A stretch of 64,000 bases of DNA from Nageia nagi. Lineage: Eukaryota > Pinophyta. Location of the stretch: NCBI GenBank assembly GCA_050084985.1, contig JBITNC010000001.1, positions 22,072,001-22,136,000 of the forward strand. Direction: 5' to 3'. Each line of letters opens with the position of its first letter. Within the stretch, counting starts at the first letter, position 1. The position numbers and the translations under genes were made by a program. This document shows positions 11,730-22,595 of the stretch, in pieces. The notes beneath the pieces were generated by a model that was not told the DNA's origin, searched no databases, and saw nothing but the letters and a program-made list of their open reading frames with translations.

Positions 11730-14700
11730 ATGGTTGAAACCTTCGTTCCCAAGCACATACTCGATGGTTCCAACTTTGGAATATGGGAACCACGTATGAA
11801 AGCTGAGTTACAAGCAAGAAAGCTGTGGCAGACAGTTAGTGAAGATGCGGTTGCCCCTACCGATGAGAAGGCTCTTGAAGTATACAACTCAAAGAATGAG
11901 TTAGCAACTTCCATGATTTACCGTGTAGTTTCAGATGATGTCCTTCTCATGATTTCTTCATCAACTTCAGCAAAGGAAGCTTGGGATAGGTTAAAGAAAA
12001 TTTACCTTGGGTCCAAATTTTCAAGGAGGTTTACCATTCTACAAAAGTTGTTGCAGTATTGACAAAGTGAAGATGAAAGTGCCTCCATCTACTTAAACAA
12101 AATCATTGACCTCAGGACACAACTGATTGGTTGTGGGTGCAACTGGATCAATGATGAGTTCATGGTCTTCATCATTCTACAAAGCCTTACTACAAAGTTC
12201 AGCAACTTTGTCACAGTTATGGAAACAAGGCTCGATGATGAAGAAGATGTCATCTCACTTGATAACCTTTCTAGACTTCTTCTAAAGTATGAAGAAACTT
12301 TGAACAAGAAAATGTTGAACCTTTCTCCAAAGGACCATAGCATTGCTCTAGGAGCAACCAAAACTCCTTTCAAGAAAAAGTTCAAACATTACAAATTCAA
12401 AGACAACAAGTCCTCATCTACCTTCAGGAAGTATGACAAAAAGGGCAACAACAACAACAATCATGGCAACTACAGGCACAGGAATGATAAAGCAGGATCA
12501 AGCAATCCAACACCTCAAGAAAAGTTTGATGGGAATTGTAACTTCTGTGGCATCTTTGGGCACAAAGAGTATGATTGTTGCAAAAAGAAATTTGCTCAAA
12601 AAGGAAAGGGAAATGCAAATATGAGAAATTTCAATAATAAAAAGAAGAATAAGCATGCTGCTTCTGTTGCCTACTACTCAATGACTCAAACTATTTCAAA
12701 TGATTGGATTGTTGATACAGGATGCACTAATCACATGTGTTATGAAAAGGATAAGTTTGAAAATTTTCATAAGTACAAAAAGGATGCAGTTATGATAGGT
12801 GATAATACAGTCCTTGATGTTCACGGAATAGGAAGTGTGAAGATTCATGGAAAGACTCTTGATAATGTCTTTTATGTGCCTAAACTAAGGATGAATCTCA
12901 TCTCCATGATTCAAATTACAAGGAAAGGATGCTCATTTGAGTTTACCTCATGCTCTTGGTGTGTTAAGAAAGGACTTGCCACTTTGATGAAAGGATCAGT
13001 AAAGAATGACCTTTATATTGTGGATCAAGTACCTTCAAAGATTTGTCTTGCTACAAATGTTTGTTCAAAAGGTAATCTTTGGCATCAACGATTAGGACAC
13101 CTTAACCACAAGAGTATTCAAGCTATGAAAACTCAAGAACTTGTGGAAGGTTTACCTAATATTTCACCTACAATTGGTCTTTGTGAAAGGTGCATTCTAG
13201 GAAAGATGCATAGGCAAAAGTTTGAAAAAGATAAGGCAACTCGGGCTACTTGTCCTCTTCAGCTTGTGCATTCAGATTTGATGGGTCCTTTTCAGACTAA
13301 GTCCCTATGGGGATCTTCTTATGTTCTGACCTTCATTGATGACTTCAGTAGGATGACATTTGGTTATCTACTTGAGCACAAGGATCAAACTTTTGACAGG
13401 TTTCAAGACTTCAAGGCACTTGTTGAAAATCAAACTGATTTTAAGATCAAAATGCTGAGATCTGACAATGGGGGTGAATATAATAGCAATGAGTTTAACG
13501 AATTTTGTGTTAAACACAGGATTAAGCGATAATTCACAATCCCTTACACCCCTCAGCAAAATGGAGTTGCTGAAAGGAAGAATCGCACCATTATGGAAAT
13601 GCCAAGATGCATGTTGGGTAACCTTCCTAGTTTCTTATGGGGCGAAGCTGTTCACACTGCTATTCACACCCTAAATAGGTGTCCTACTAAGGCAGTTGAA
13701 GGTAAAACTCCATATGAAGCATGGACAGGAAAGAAACCTAACCTCTCACACTTCAGAATCTTCGGTTGTGATGCATTTGCCTTCATTACCTCAGAGAAAA
13801 GAAAGAAGCTAGATAAATGATCAGAAAAATGCATCTTTGTGGGATATGATAATCAGCATAGAGGTTACAGGCTCTACTCTTCATCCCATAAAATAGTCTT
13901 TGTGTCTAGGGATGTTAAGTTCAATGAACTTTCTGAGGATACGACCTATCATGTTGAAGTGTCTGATACAGATGATTCTTTGCCTGCACCTAACTGGTTG
14001 GATGAGCATGTAGAGAAGTCACCACAAGAGCAAAATTCTCCAGCACAGAGAATTACAAGAAGTATGACCTTGAATAAATCCTTATTTGCCAAAATTGATA
14101 ATATGCATGAGCCATCAACCTTCAAAGAAGCTTCCAAGCAAGAGTGTTGGATGGAAGCTATGAAAGTTGAGTATGAGGCTCTCATGAAAAATGAAACTTG
14201 GGATTTGGTTCCTTATCCCAATGAGAAAAATGTGATTGGCAATAAATGGATATACAAGGTCAAGTACAATTCTGATGGAAAAATTGAAAAATACAAGGCA
14301 AGATTAGTGGCCAAAGGATTCGCTCAGAAATATGGTATTGATTATGAGGAAACCTTTGCTCCTGTAGCCAAGATGCCTACTATCAGAATAATTCTTGCTC
14401 ATTCTGCAGCTTAAGGATGGAAAGCTTTTCAACTTGATGTCAAAAGTGCATTTCTCAATGGTGACTTAGATGTTGAAATCTACATGAATCAACCAGAAGG
14501 ATTTATTCCAGAAGGAAAAGAGACTCTTGTGTGTAAGCTAAAGAAGTCTTTGTATGGACTTAAGCAAGCACCTAGAGCATGGTACAAGAAAATTTTAGGA
14601 TTCTTTATAGATATTAGTTTTTCCAAGTGCTTCTCAGATTCAGATCTATATGTACTCAATCAAGGAAAAGACGTGGTCATAATTCTCCTTTATGTGGATG

Positions 14701-15656
14701 ATCTTCTCATCATCGGCAATAATATTGAAATCATCCAAGAGTGCATCTCCAAACTCAAGGCAACAATTGAAATGACTGATCTAGGTCTATTGCATTACTA
14801 TCTTGGGATGCAAGTATACCAACACAAAGATTGTACTTATCTTAGTCAATCTAAGTATATATCAGACATCTTGCAAAAGTTTGGCATGGAGGAGTGCAAA
14901 TATGCTGCAATACCTGTTTCTCCTGGAATCATTATCTCACTGAGCTCAGATTCTTAGTTGGTTGATGCTACAGCTTATAGACAATTGATTGGTAGTCTTC
15001 TGTATCTGACCATCTCTCGTCTTGATATTGCCTTTGCAGTGAATCTGATGGCATGCTTCATGCAAAAACCATATGTTGAACACCTCAATGCTATTAAGCA
15101 AATCTTGAGGTATGTCGCAGGGACAAAGGATCTCGCTCTTAAGTATTCCAAAGTGCCCTCAATTATTCTCTTAGGGTTCTCAGATTCTGATTATGGGGGA
15201 GATAGAGATGATAGAAAATCAACCTCTGCATATGTGTTTAGCATTGGTTCAGGTGCTATCTCTTGGGCTTCCAAGAAGCAACCTACTGTGACTCTTTCTA
15301 CCACCAAAGCTGAATATTGAGCCATGTCTGTTGCCGCCCAAGAAGCTATTTGGCTAAGACATCTTCTGAACGAAATTGGGTATAAGCAAAATGGCCCATC
15401 TCTTATTTCGTCAGACAATCAATCGACTATCTCTTTCGCTAAGAATCCTGTGTTCCATCAGTGAACCAAACATGTAGAAATCCAAGCTCATTTTATTAGG
15501 GAGAAGGTTCTAGATGACATCATACACTTGCAGTATTGTCCATATACTGAAAACTCCGCTGATTTGTTCACCAAGCCCCTTCCTGAAGCTCAGTTCTGCA
15601 AGCTTAGGGATTCTCTCGGGTTGGTGAAGTTGCCCTCAAGGGGGAGTGAAGTTTAA
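11730..15656 (+). pseudogene. Element A gag-pol (copia), one frame with seven stops
   Basis: A single frame of about 1,308 codons from ATG 11730 to TAA 15654-15656. Domains in order: gag (11730-12500); CCHC zinc knuckle CNFCGIFGHKEYDC (12537-12578); protease DTG (12714-12722); integrase HHCC (H-R-L-G-H near 13090, CERC near 13180) and catalytic D-D-E region (13320-13580); reverse transcriptase with YVDD at 14691-14702; RNase H with SDSDYGG near 15180. This order (integrase before RT) is diagnostic of Ty1/copia. In-frame stops lie at 12060 (TGA), 13530 (TAA), 13818 (TGA), 14412 (TAA), 14955 (TAG), 15318 (TGA) and 15462 (TGA); no frameshift was seen. The product would make the virus-like particle and copy the RNA, but this copy cannot. 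Confidence 0.92.
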
Positions 15657-15709
15657 ACTTTTGTTAGTGATAACAACTTCACCTCTAAGAGGCCTTTTTT
15701 GATTGTACA

Positions 15710-15996
15710 TTCTATACCTCCGTGGTAAGTTTGCTCTACGTGACAAACTTGTTGTACAATTGTTGTTATAGAGTGTTGATTATTTTATACCTCAGTGGTA
15801 AGTTTGCTCTACGTGACAAACTTGTTGTACATTTTATACCTCCATGGTGAGTTTGCTCTGTGTGAGAAACTTATTGTACAAATTTTGAGCATGTAATTAA
15901 TATACCTCCGTGGTAAGTTCGCTCTACGTGACGAACTTGTTGTACATTCTATACCTCCGTGGTGAGTTTGCTCTGCGTGAGAAACTCGTTGTACAA
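15710..15996 (+). repeat. Five-unit hairpin array in the 3' region of A
   Basis: Units contain TACCTCCGTGGTAAG-loop-CTTGTTGTACA. Hairpin cores lie at about 15726-15750, 15800-15823, 15848-15872, 15914-15938 and 15964-15987. Stems differ but stay paired: AAGTTTG/CAAACTT, AAGTTCG/CGAACTT and GAGTTT/AAACTC, around a CTCTRYGTGA loop. C has four units, D has one good and two partial ones. The noisy copy has its own version at about 10370-10640. Confidence 0.85.
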
Positions 15997-16484
15997 TTTT
16001 ATGCTCTATTTTAAAATCAACACATGTCTATATACAACAGGTGACTATGAGTGATGGCTTGGCATCTCCGTGATGGCTTATAGTGCACCATTGATCAGTT
16101 ATTTATAAGATGGCATTATTTAATTCTCTTATTTGAATATATGATGCATCTAACTAATTTTGTTCATGAGTTGCTTGTAGCATGCAGGATCTTCTTCAGA
16201 AAATGCAGGTTACTCACCTTGTGAAAGCAAGCTCATGGAGACTCACATGTCAGCTTAAAGTTGATCGACTACTATGTACAGTGAAACTAGTTGTGGTTAA
16301 TGATTGTATTGTAAACCATTTTTTGTCAAATGGTAATGTAGTGAGTCTCACACTAGTTCTCAAAAAAAAAAAAAAAGATTCTCAAAATATGTAAAAGTTC
16401 TCATCTCCACTTGTATCTCTATGGAGGAGAACTCTCTCTTACTCTCTCTCTTCTCTCTTCTATGCTCTATCCCAATATTGCATT
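15997..16484 (+). other. 3' untranslated region of A between hairpins and polypurine tract
   Basis: Non-coding. Phrases such as GCATCTCCGTGATGGCTTAT (16065) and TTGTATTGTAAACCATTT (16303) are shared with C and D, so it is a family feature. A CT-rich tract (16430-16465) precedes the polypurine tract. The 70-codon frame at 16182-16394 has no recognisable content. Confidence 0.6.
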
Positions 16485-16493
16485 AAGGGGGAG
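16485..16493 (+). other. Element A polypurine tract
   Basis: AAGGGGGAG lies directly before the 3' LTR, the plus-strand primer of reverse transcription. The corresponding tract in C is CTCCCCCTTAA at 53390 (minus strand); in D it is degraded to AAGAGGAAG. Confidence 0.9.
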
Positions 16494-16982
16494 TGTTAGA
16501 ATTTGTAATGAAATATTGTGAATATCTAGACTCCTTGTAAATTCAATTAATCACTTAAGGGTATGTAGATACCTTAAGTGATTAATAGAATTCTTTAATA
16601 TGTAGACTTTGACTTTACCAAAGGAGTTAGTTGGTAGGTTGAAGTTTGGTGATAAATTTAATGTAACCCTAACCTTACCCTTGGGTTAAAGGAAGGTTAG
16701 GGAGGTGCTCTCAACCTATAAATAGAGGGCCTCTCCTCATGTAAACATATCTAAGTTTTGAGTAAGATTACTCTACTTGGTTGTGTAGGAGAGAGCTAGA
16801 GAATAGTTGTAAGAGAGACATAGATTTGAGAATAAGAGAACTAGTTGTGGATGTACTCCCAAGGAGGGAGGAACCACATTATATTGATGTGTTATCTTGA
16901 GTGATTGTGTTATCTTGTGTACACTTGAGTTTCCTAGTCTAAGGTCCTAAAGGATTTGTTTAGATCTAGTTCAAATCCTTCA
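16494..16982 (+). repeat. Element A 3' LTR
   Basis: 489 bp, identical to 2711-3199. Followed by CTTTA, the second copy of the target duplication, and then by the LTR of E. Confidence 0.95.
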
Positions 16983-16987
16983 CTTTA

Positions 16988-18788
16988 ATAATTACACTTT
17001 GAATTAGGGTAATTCTAAATTATTCTTTATTCTCTATTCTTTTATTCTTTAGTGCTCGAGAAGCATATTATTCTCTTAGAGTCTCTATGAGTTATAAATT
17101 CTTGGTATTCTTTCATTCTTATTAAGCCCTGCTCTTCTCATTTCTTTCTCTTAGAGTGTTAATTTTGTAAATAAGACTACCTAGGAGTTATGTTATTTTC
17201 TTAAGAGTACCCAGGAGAATTGTAAAGAATACCTGGAAGTTATGTAAATAAGAATGTTTAGGAGTTATATTTATTCCTTTAGAGTGTTCGATAATTGTTG
17301 ACACAACTATCTAAGACTTGTATAAATTAAGAGCTAGATAAGCAACAAAGCCCATTGATTCTAAGAGATGATGTCATGATTATTGGCTAAAATTAGTGGG
17401 TCCCATAAGAGCTAGATCATCAACAGAGCCCATCAATTTTGAAAGATCATGTCATGATTTTTGGTTGAAATTAGTGATTCCTAAAAGAGCTAAATCATCA
17501 ATAGAGCCTACCAATTCTGAGAGATGATATCATGATTTTTGGCTAAAATTAGCAAATCTTGAAAGAATTCAATAGAGCTTGTAGATTTCGAGAGATGATG
17601 TCATAATTTTTGGTTGAAATCAATGAGTCTTGGAAGAACCAGATCATCAATAGAACTTGCTGATTTTGGGATATGATATAATTTTTGGCTAAAATTAGTG
17701 GGTACTAGAAGAACCAAATTATCAACAAAGCCCAAATGAAGAACATAGAACCCACCAAGCAAAGGTAAGAGTAATGCATAAGAAGGAACACTTAGGTCCA
17801 CTTTATCTTAAGTGTTTAACCCTCAAGGACCTGTTAATGTGCCACTTTCTTCTTGAACCAAGTTAACATAATGTTTATCAACCACCATTACTCTGATTAC
17901 TGACATCTATAGTAAAGATCATAAAAATTACAAAGAAGTAGATAGCAACTGATAGAGCATTATACCAAATTGTACCCATAAATTTGCAATCAAATAATTA
18001 CTCAATTAGCTACATTACTATCTCCAATCAATTACAAGATCAAAGAAGAAGCAATTGACATGTCAGAAGGATTATAGCTCTATGGATATGGCTATTCAAA
18101 AATTACAAATTCCTAGATAGTCATGTTGTTGGTACTTATTCATTATGTAATCTAAAATAATTGTAGTATTTATGTAAATAGTGTTGTTTTAGTTATTTCA
18201 TTCAATACTAGCAATTATGTATATTAATGAAACCCAACCACCCAAGAAAGGGGGAAAGTTATGTAAATAACTAACTCTTAAAGATCAAAGGGATCAAACA
18301 TTTTAAGAAATTTACCCAAATCTATAACATCTATTCACATATAATAATACAATAAAAAATGTTTTGCCCTCTTGTAATAAAGTGGTTATTTATTGCTCTT
18401 GTGGATGTTGTGTTTGAAATGTTTTCTTCAAATTATGACTGTATTATGATTGCTAGACCCTAGGTGTGAGATAATTTGCTATTCTTAATCTTGGCTATGG
18501 ATTGCTACCTATGATGCAATGCTTAGGTTGTATCTTTCTTATTTTAGCTCTTTATATTTACTTTTCTCTTTCTTATAACTCTTTATCCTTTCATTCTTTT
18601 TCCATTACTTTTAACCATGAGTATAGATAGGAACTGACCTATAAACCAAAGATTGAACAAAAAACCAACATAAGCACATTCCCACCACCTTCTACTCTTT
18701 TAAGGAACTTACCATTGCGAGCAGTGGAGAACACAACTAGATTAAATCCTTTGAGATTATGCTATACCAATCAATAATAGCAAGTTTT
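16988..18788 (+). repeat. Element E 5' LTR (main part)
   Basis: Continues the LTR begun at 2700-2710. Collinear with 38371-40288, with many substitutions and some small indels; the 3' copy has an extra stretch near 39315. No reading frame is meaningful. It ends near CTATACCAATCAA in both copies. TG and CA ends are not both preserved. Confidence 0.75.
17330..17750 (+). repeat. Tandem array of about 78-bp units in the LTR of E
   Basis: Repeated phrases GAGCTAGATCATCAA, GAGCCCA and GATGTCATGATTTTTGG recur five to six times with variation. The partner LTR has the same array at 38716-39210, where two successive units begin 78 bases apart (38716 and 38794). Confidence 0.75.
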
Positions 18789-19161
18789 ATTTTTGGTACA
18801 TCCAATGGGATGCAAGCTAAATTCCATATTTAGCAAGTGTAGTTAGGCCTGATAGCCTCATCTAGTGGGCTATCAATTAAATCCTTCAAGATTATAAAGT
18901 TATTTTAACCTTATTGATGAATTTGCTATTATCTAATCAATTTTTTGAACCCTAGCACCTCTAGAATGTAGACTAACTAGAAGTAGTGCCAAAAATTCCC
19001 TTAGACAGCCTAGATTTTAAGAGCTATCAATTCCTCGCAAGAGGACTAGGTGAAAGATTTCTCAAGTTTTATCTCCTTTTTCCCCCTTAAGGATAATCCC
19101 ACTATCATTTATATTTGAATCAATCCTCAAAAATCCTTCATCTCCTACCCATTCTCTAAGT
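18789..19161 (+). other. Element E primer-binding site and leader
   Basis: GGTACATCCAATGGGA at 18795-18810 resembles the GGCACGCCC-GTGGGA type of site found after 5' LTRs of Tat-clade gypsy elements, with C-to-T changes. The rest is non-coding leader up to the gag ATG at 19162. Confidence 0.5.
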
Positions 19162-19783
19162 ATGGCTCAACTAATAGATTTTCTTACCTATAATAATAGT
19201 CATCCTTTGGATGTTGCTACTCATTCACCTCCTATACCTCATGCAGCTTTCAAAGTTTTACCTAAGTATGATGGTTCTAAAAAAATACCATATTAATATT
19301 ATCAATATGTATCTTTGTTGGCTTCAAGCTTTGATATTATTGATGAAACTGTGATGACTAGGTTACTATCACACTCTTTTGAAGGCAAAGTAGTTGAGTG
19401 GTTTAGAACTCTTACCCCCCAATCTATAAATTCATGGGAAGAGTTATATCAAGCTTTAATCACAATATTTGTTGTATATGGTGATGATAGCATGTTTTTT
19501 AGCCTCATAGCATGTATCAAAATATATCCTCATGAATCCATTGATGATTTCAATATCAAATTTGAAAGAACATGGAAGTTCATACTAGTAAAGATTACAC
19601 CAACAAATGCACAAGCTCTGTTGTATTACAGGAAAGCTTTTCTTCTTGATCTCAATATGCTTATTATTATTTCAAAAGATACATTTTCCTATTTTTACCA
19701 AATAGTAAAAATTAAAAGACATACCTTGGTTTCCTCTGGTAAAATACAACATAGAATAATCATGCCCTTATTTACAAATTTAC
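19162..19783 (+). pseudogene. Element E gag, 5' part
   Basis: Frame from ATG 19162 with a TAA at 19294 and then open to the insertion of B. The region FEGKVVEWFRTLTPQSINSW (from 19378) fits the retrotransposon gag domain of Ty3/gypsy elements (W-x-x-L-x-x-x-x-I-x-S-W). The protein would form the particle shell. It is cut at 19783 by element B; TTTAC at 19779-19783 is the target duplication. It resumes after 28912. Confidence 0.75.
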
Positions 19784-19794
19784 TGTTGAGCATG

Positions 19795-20035
19795 AGTGAT
19801 TGTAATTGTTGTCAACGTGGTGTTGATCGGGTTTCGGAGGTTTTGACCAGGTTCCGGAGGTAAAGCGTGACTGTAACTGTTGTCAACAAGGTGTTGATCG
19901 GGTTCCAGAGGTTTTGATCGGTTTCCGGAGGTGAAGCGTGACTGTAACTGTTGTCAACAAGGTGTTGATCGGGTTCCGGAGGTTTTGACCGGGTTCCGGA
20001 GGTGATGAGTGATTGTAATGTTGTCAACACGTGAT
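19795..20035 (+). repeat. 71-bp tandem array in LTR of B
   Basis: Units start GTGAYTGTAAYTGTTGTCAA at about 19796, 19867, 19938 and 20009, the last one partial. Each holds two TTCCGGAGG-type boxes. The 3' LTR has the same array from about 27039. Confidence 0.85.
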
Positions 20036-20078
20036 TTTGGTAAAGCCGGAGTTAGTAAACAAAGCGTTCCGGAAGAGA

Positions 20079-20086
20079 TGACGTCA
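20079..20086 (+). promoter_or_regulatory. Palindromic TGACGTCA box in LTR of B
   Basis: A perfect CRE/TGA-type bZIP site, kept in the 3' LTR at 27322-27329 although neighbouring bases differ. Related near-palindromes ATGACATCAT recur in the 80-bp array. Binding by plant TGA factors would be known for such a site; its use here is inference. Confidence 0.4.
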
Positions 20087-20429
20087 GCGATTTCGGGCCT
20101 TCACTCAAAATCGGAGTCCGAAAGTGATGAGGTAAGCAAGGAGCGATCAAAGAGCCGGAGCCAGCGAGTAAAACAATCCGGAAGCAAGAGATTACATCAC
20201 GGGGAGAACGATGTTCACATTTGTGAATAGAACCGGGTTCCGAAGATGATGAGGTCAGCAAAGAGTGATCAAAGAGCCGGAGCCAGCGAATAAAGCATTC
20301 CAGAATGCAGAGATGAGATCGGCAAAGAGAGATTGACAATACGGAGTCCATAAAGTAAATGTCCCAGAAGTAAAATGTTCCGGATTAAAAAGGATGATGT
20401 CATAGAAAATAAGAGAGTCACGTTGTGGT

Positions 20430-20669
20430 AAAGACCGGAGTCTGGAGATGATGACATCATGGTGTAGGTGTTGAAAAGTCTGGAGACAAAAGTGCGAAGA
20501 TAAAAGTGCAAAGACCGGAGTCCGAAGATGATGACATCATGGTGTAGGTGTTGAAAAGTCCAGAGACAAAAGTGTGAAGATAAAAGTGCAAATACCGGAG
20601 TTCGGAGATGATGACATCATGGTGTAGGTGTTGAAAAGTCCGGAGACAAAAATACAAAGATAAAAGTGC
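20430..20669 (+). repeat. 80-bp tandem array in LTR of B
   Basis: Three units; GATGATGACATCATGG occurs at 20447, 20527 and 20607. Each unit carries CCGGAGT and GTCCGGAGA-like boxes. Present also in the 3' LTR (27680-27905). The frames read here on the minus strand are repeat shadows. Confidence 0.85.
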
Positions 20670-20672
20670 GGA

Positions 20673-20865
20673 GAAAAGAGTCCAGAATTATCCGAAATAC
20701 CTTTATAAAGAAGAAAAGAGTTCGGAATTATCAGAAATACCTTTATAAAGAAGAAAAGAGTCCAGAATTATCAGAAATACCATTATGAAGAAGAAAAGAG
20801 TCCAGAATTATCCGAAATACCTTTATGAAGAAGAAAAGAGTCCAGAATTATCAGAAATCTCTGAA
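20673..20865 (+). repeat. 40-bp tandem array in LTR of B
   Basis: GAAAAGAG recurs at 20673, 20713, 20753, 20793 and 20833, an exact 40-base period. Each unit reads GAAAAGAGTCCAGAATTATC and then AGAAATAC and CTTTATAAAG or a variant. The array is repeated in the 3' LTR at 27916-28105. Confidence 0.88.
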
Positions 20866-21668
20866 ATAAGTGGAGAAAGAGGTATACGTGTCTGAACAAA
20901 TCTGTTTGAGCAATAGGAGCGTTCGACAGTTACAGCAGTTGTAGACTCAGATAGTGAACTCTTTTTGGTGCAGAAGAAGTTACAAACAAGGATTCCTTTT
21001 CAGTTTGTATTTGATAACGTGTAATGATAGGAACAGTTCATTGGGGTTCTCTTGATGTGTAACGGTTGTACGAAGAGAAGGGTGCAGAGTGAAGTGCCGG
21101 TGAGGAGGCAAGGAGGTGTGACGAGATGTGCGTGTAAAAAAAAAAAAAAAAGGGAGAAGGTGATAGTGTGAAGTATCCGAAGAAAGTGAAATGAGCAAAT
21201 GAATATGCAGAGAATATAGTGATTGTTTATCGGTGTCACTTCGGAGCTGTGTGCAGAGTTCGAACAGTGAGAATTAGAGCTAGACCATTGAGGGTCTTCT
21301 AGAACTGTATTCTATCATCCCTTTTGAATGTTCTATCAAGTTGGTGCTTGATAGCTGGAGTTGGTGCTCCAAGCAGTTAGTGCTGCTATTTCTAAAGTGG
21401 TAGTTGGTGCTACCCTTCACAGTTGGTGCTGTGAATCTGTAAGCTTTCTTTAATGGCTGGATTTGGATTGGTGTCCAAGCAGTCATTTTCAGGGATGTAG
21501 CCAAACTGGTGAACCTCGTTACATCTGGTGTTGTGTGATGTACTGGTGTGCTTGCTCATTTTTTTTCTCTGGCATTTAATCTGTCTTTATTTAAGAAGAT
21601 TGGATAGTGATAATTTTTATATACACTGATTCACCCCCCCCTCTCAATGTCACTCGAAGAACAACAAT

Positions 21669-21682
21669 TGGTATCAGAGCCA
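21669..21682 (+). other. Element B primer-binding site
   Basis: TGGTATCAGAGCCA, a full match to the initiator tRNA-Met 3' end, two bases after the LTR. Confidence 0.92.
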
Positions 21683-21729
21683 GTTCCTACTTAGGCTATA
21701 ACAGCTAAGGAGATCCTGGTAGTGGCACT

Positions 21730-22595
21730 ATGGCAAGCGGAGAAGGTTTCTCATCTAACAAAGCACCTCTCTTTGATGGAAACAATTATGCTTTCTGGAA
21801 AATTTGAATGAAGACTTATCTCAGTGCATTGGGTTTTGGCATTTGGGATGCTGTTAAAAGGGGTTACACTCCTCCCCTGCAGGGCCATCAAATGACGCAG
21901 AAAGAAAGGCATTTGAATGTGATGCAAAAGCAAGAAATGCTCTAATGTGTGGTCTTGTGGACAGTGAACTGGTGAAAGTTATGGCATGCAAATCTGCAAA
22001 TGAAATATGGAATAAGTTGAAGAGCATTCACGAAGGAGATGATAAAGTCAAGGAAGCAAAACTCCAAACTTATAGAGCTCAATTCGAAGTTCTAAAGATG
22101 AATGAAGATGAAACCATCGAAGCATACATGTTGAGAGTAAATGAAATTACTAATGCAATCAGAGGACTTGGGGAAGAAATTGAAGATCATGTCATCGTGA
22201 AAAAGGTACTGCGCTCTCTCACATCTCGCTTTGATTCAAAGGTGTCCGCTATTGAAGAAGCAAAAAATTTGAAAACGTTCAGCATGGATGAAATGCATGG
22301 TTCACTAACTGCTTATGAAATGAGGATAGGAAAAGCAAAGCATTCAGAAAAGGAAGCAGCGTTTAAAGCCAACAACAGTACCAAAGCCAAAATAGATTCT
22401 GACGATGAGGAACAATCTGATGAAGAAGAAGCAAATTTCATTAGAAAGCTAAAAAGGGGAAAAGGTAAATATGAAGGCAAACTTCCATTTAAATGTTTTA
22501 ACTGTGGTGGTATTGGTCATTTCATTTCAAAATGTCCATATAGAAAAACTGATAAAGATGATCAAGAATCATATTTTGAGAAAACCACAAAATGA
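21730..22595 (+). pseudogene. Element B gag, N-terminal part
   Basis: ATG 21730 opens MASGEGFSSNKAPLFDG, typical of the copia gag N-terminus. A TGA at 21805 and a frameshift near 21880 break it; the frame is then open from 21945 to TGA 22593-22595. It contains the gag helical domain and a CCHC zinc knuckle CFNCGGIGHFISKC (22494-22535). Gag packages the element RNA. The stop overlaps the next start in the motif ATGA, and pol continues in the -1 frame. No classic slippery heptamer is evident, so a one-base indel is as likely as true frameshifting. Confidence 0.85.

Larger units (their letters stand above)
2711..16982 (+). mobile_element. Element A: copia LTR retrotransposon with perfect 5-bp target duplication
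   Basis: Two LTRs of 489 bp are identical at every base I compared. CTTTA precedes the element (2706-2710) and follows it (16983-16987). PBS, long leader, single-frame gag-pol, hairpin array and polypurine tract follow in canonical order. The apparent 14.3 kb length includes a noisy duplicate of about 5.3 kb (6296-11389) that is probably an assembly error; without it the element is close to 9.0 kb, like its relatives C and D. It sits inside the 5' LTR of E. The gag-pol carries seven in-frame stops, so A cannot have made its own proteins when it last moved unless they arose since. Confidence 0.92.
19784..21666 (+). repeat. Element B 5' LTR
   Basis: Starts TGTTGAGC and ends AGAACAACA. Three different tandem arrays fill its first half; an A-run lies at 21127-21141, a short CACCCCCCCC tract near the end. 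TATA-like CTTTATAAAG sequences occur inside the third array. Similar to 27027-28907 almost throughout, with substitutions concentrated in C and G of CCGG sites. The 3' copy starts TATTGAGC, so its TG end is mutated. Confidence 0.9.

Noticed and set aside
12162-13532. Open frame of 456 codons as a stand-alone gene
   Set aside because: It is the middle of the A gag-pol between two in-frame stops (12060 and 13530); its ATG is an internal methionine.
15710-15996. CRISPR-like array of palindromic repeats
   Set aside because: Units vary in length and sequence, spacers are not unique, and the context is a plant retrotransposon 3' region.
20052-20351. Minus-strand reading frames in the LTR of B (also 20457-20657, 27295-27594, 27700-27900)
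   Set aside because: They arise from tandem repeats lacking stops and are duplicated only because the LTR is duplicated.
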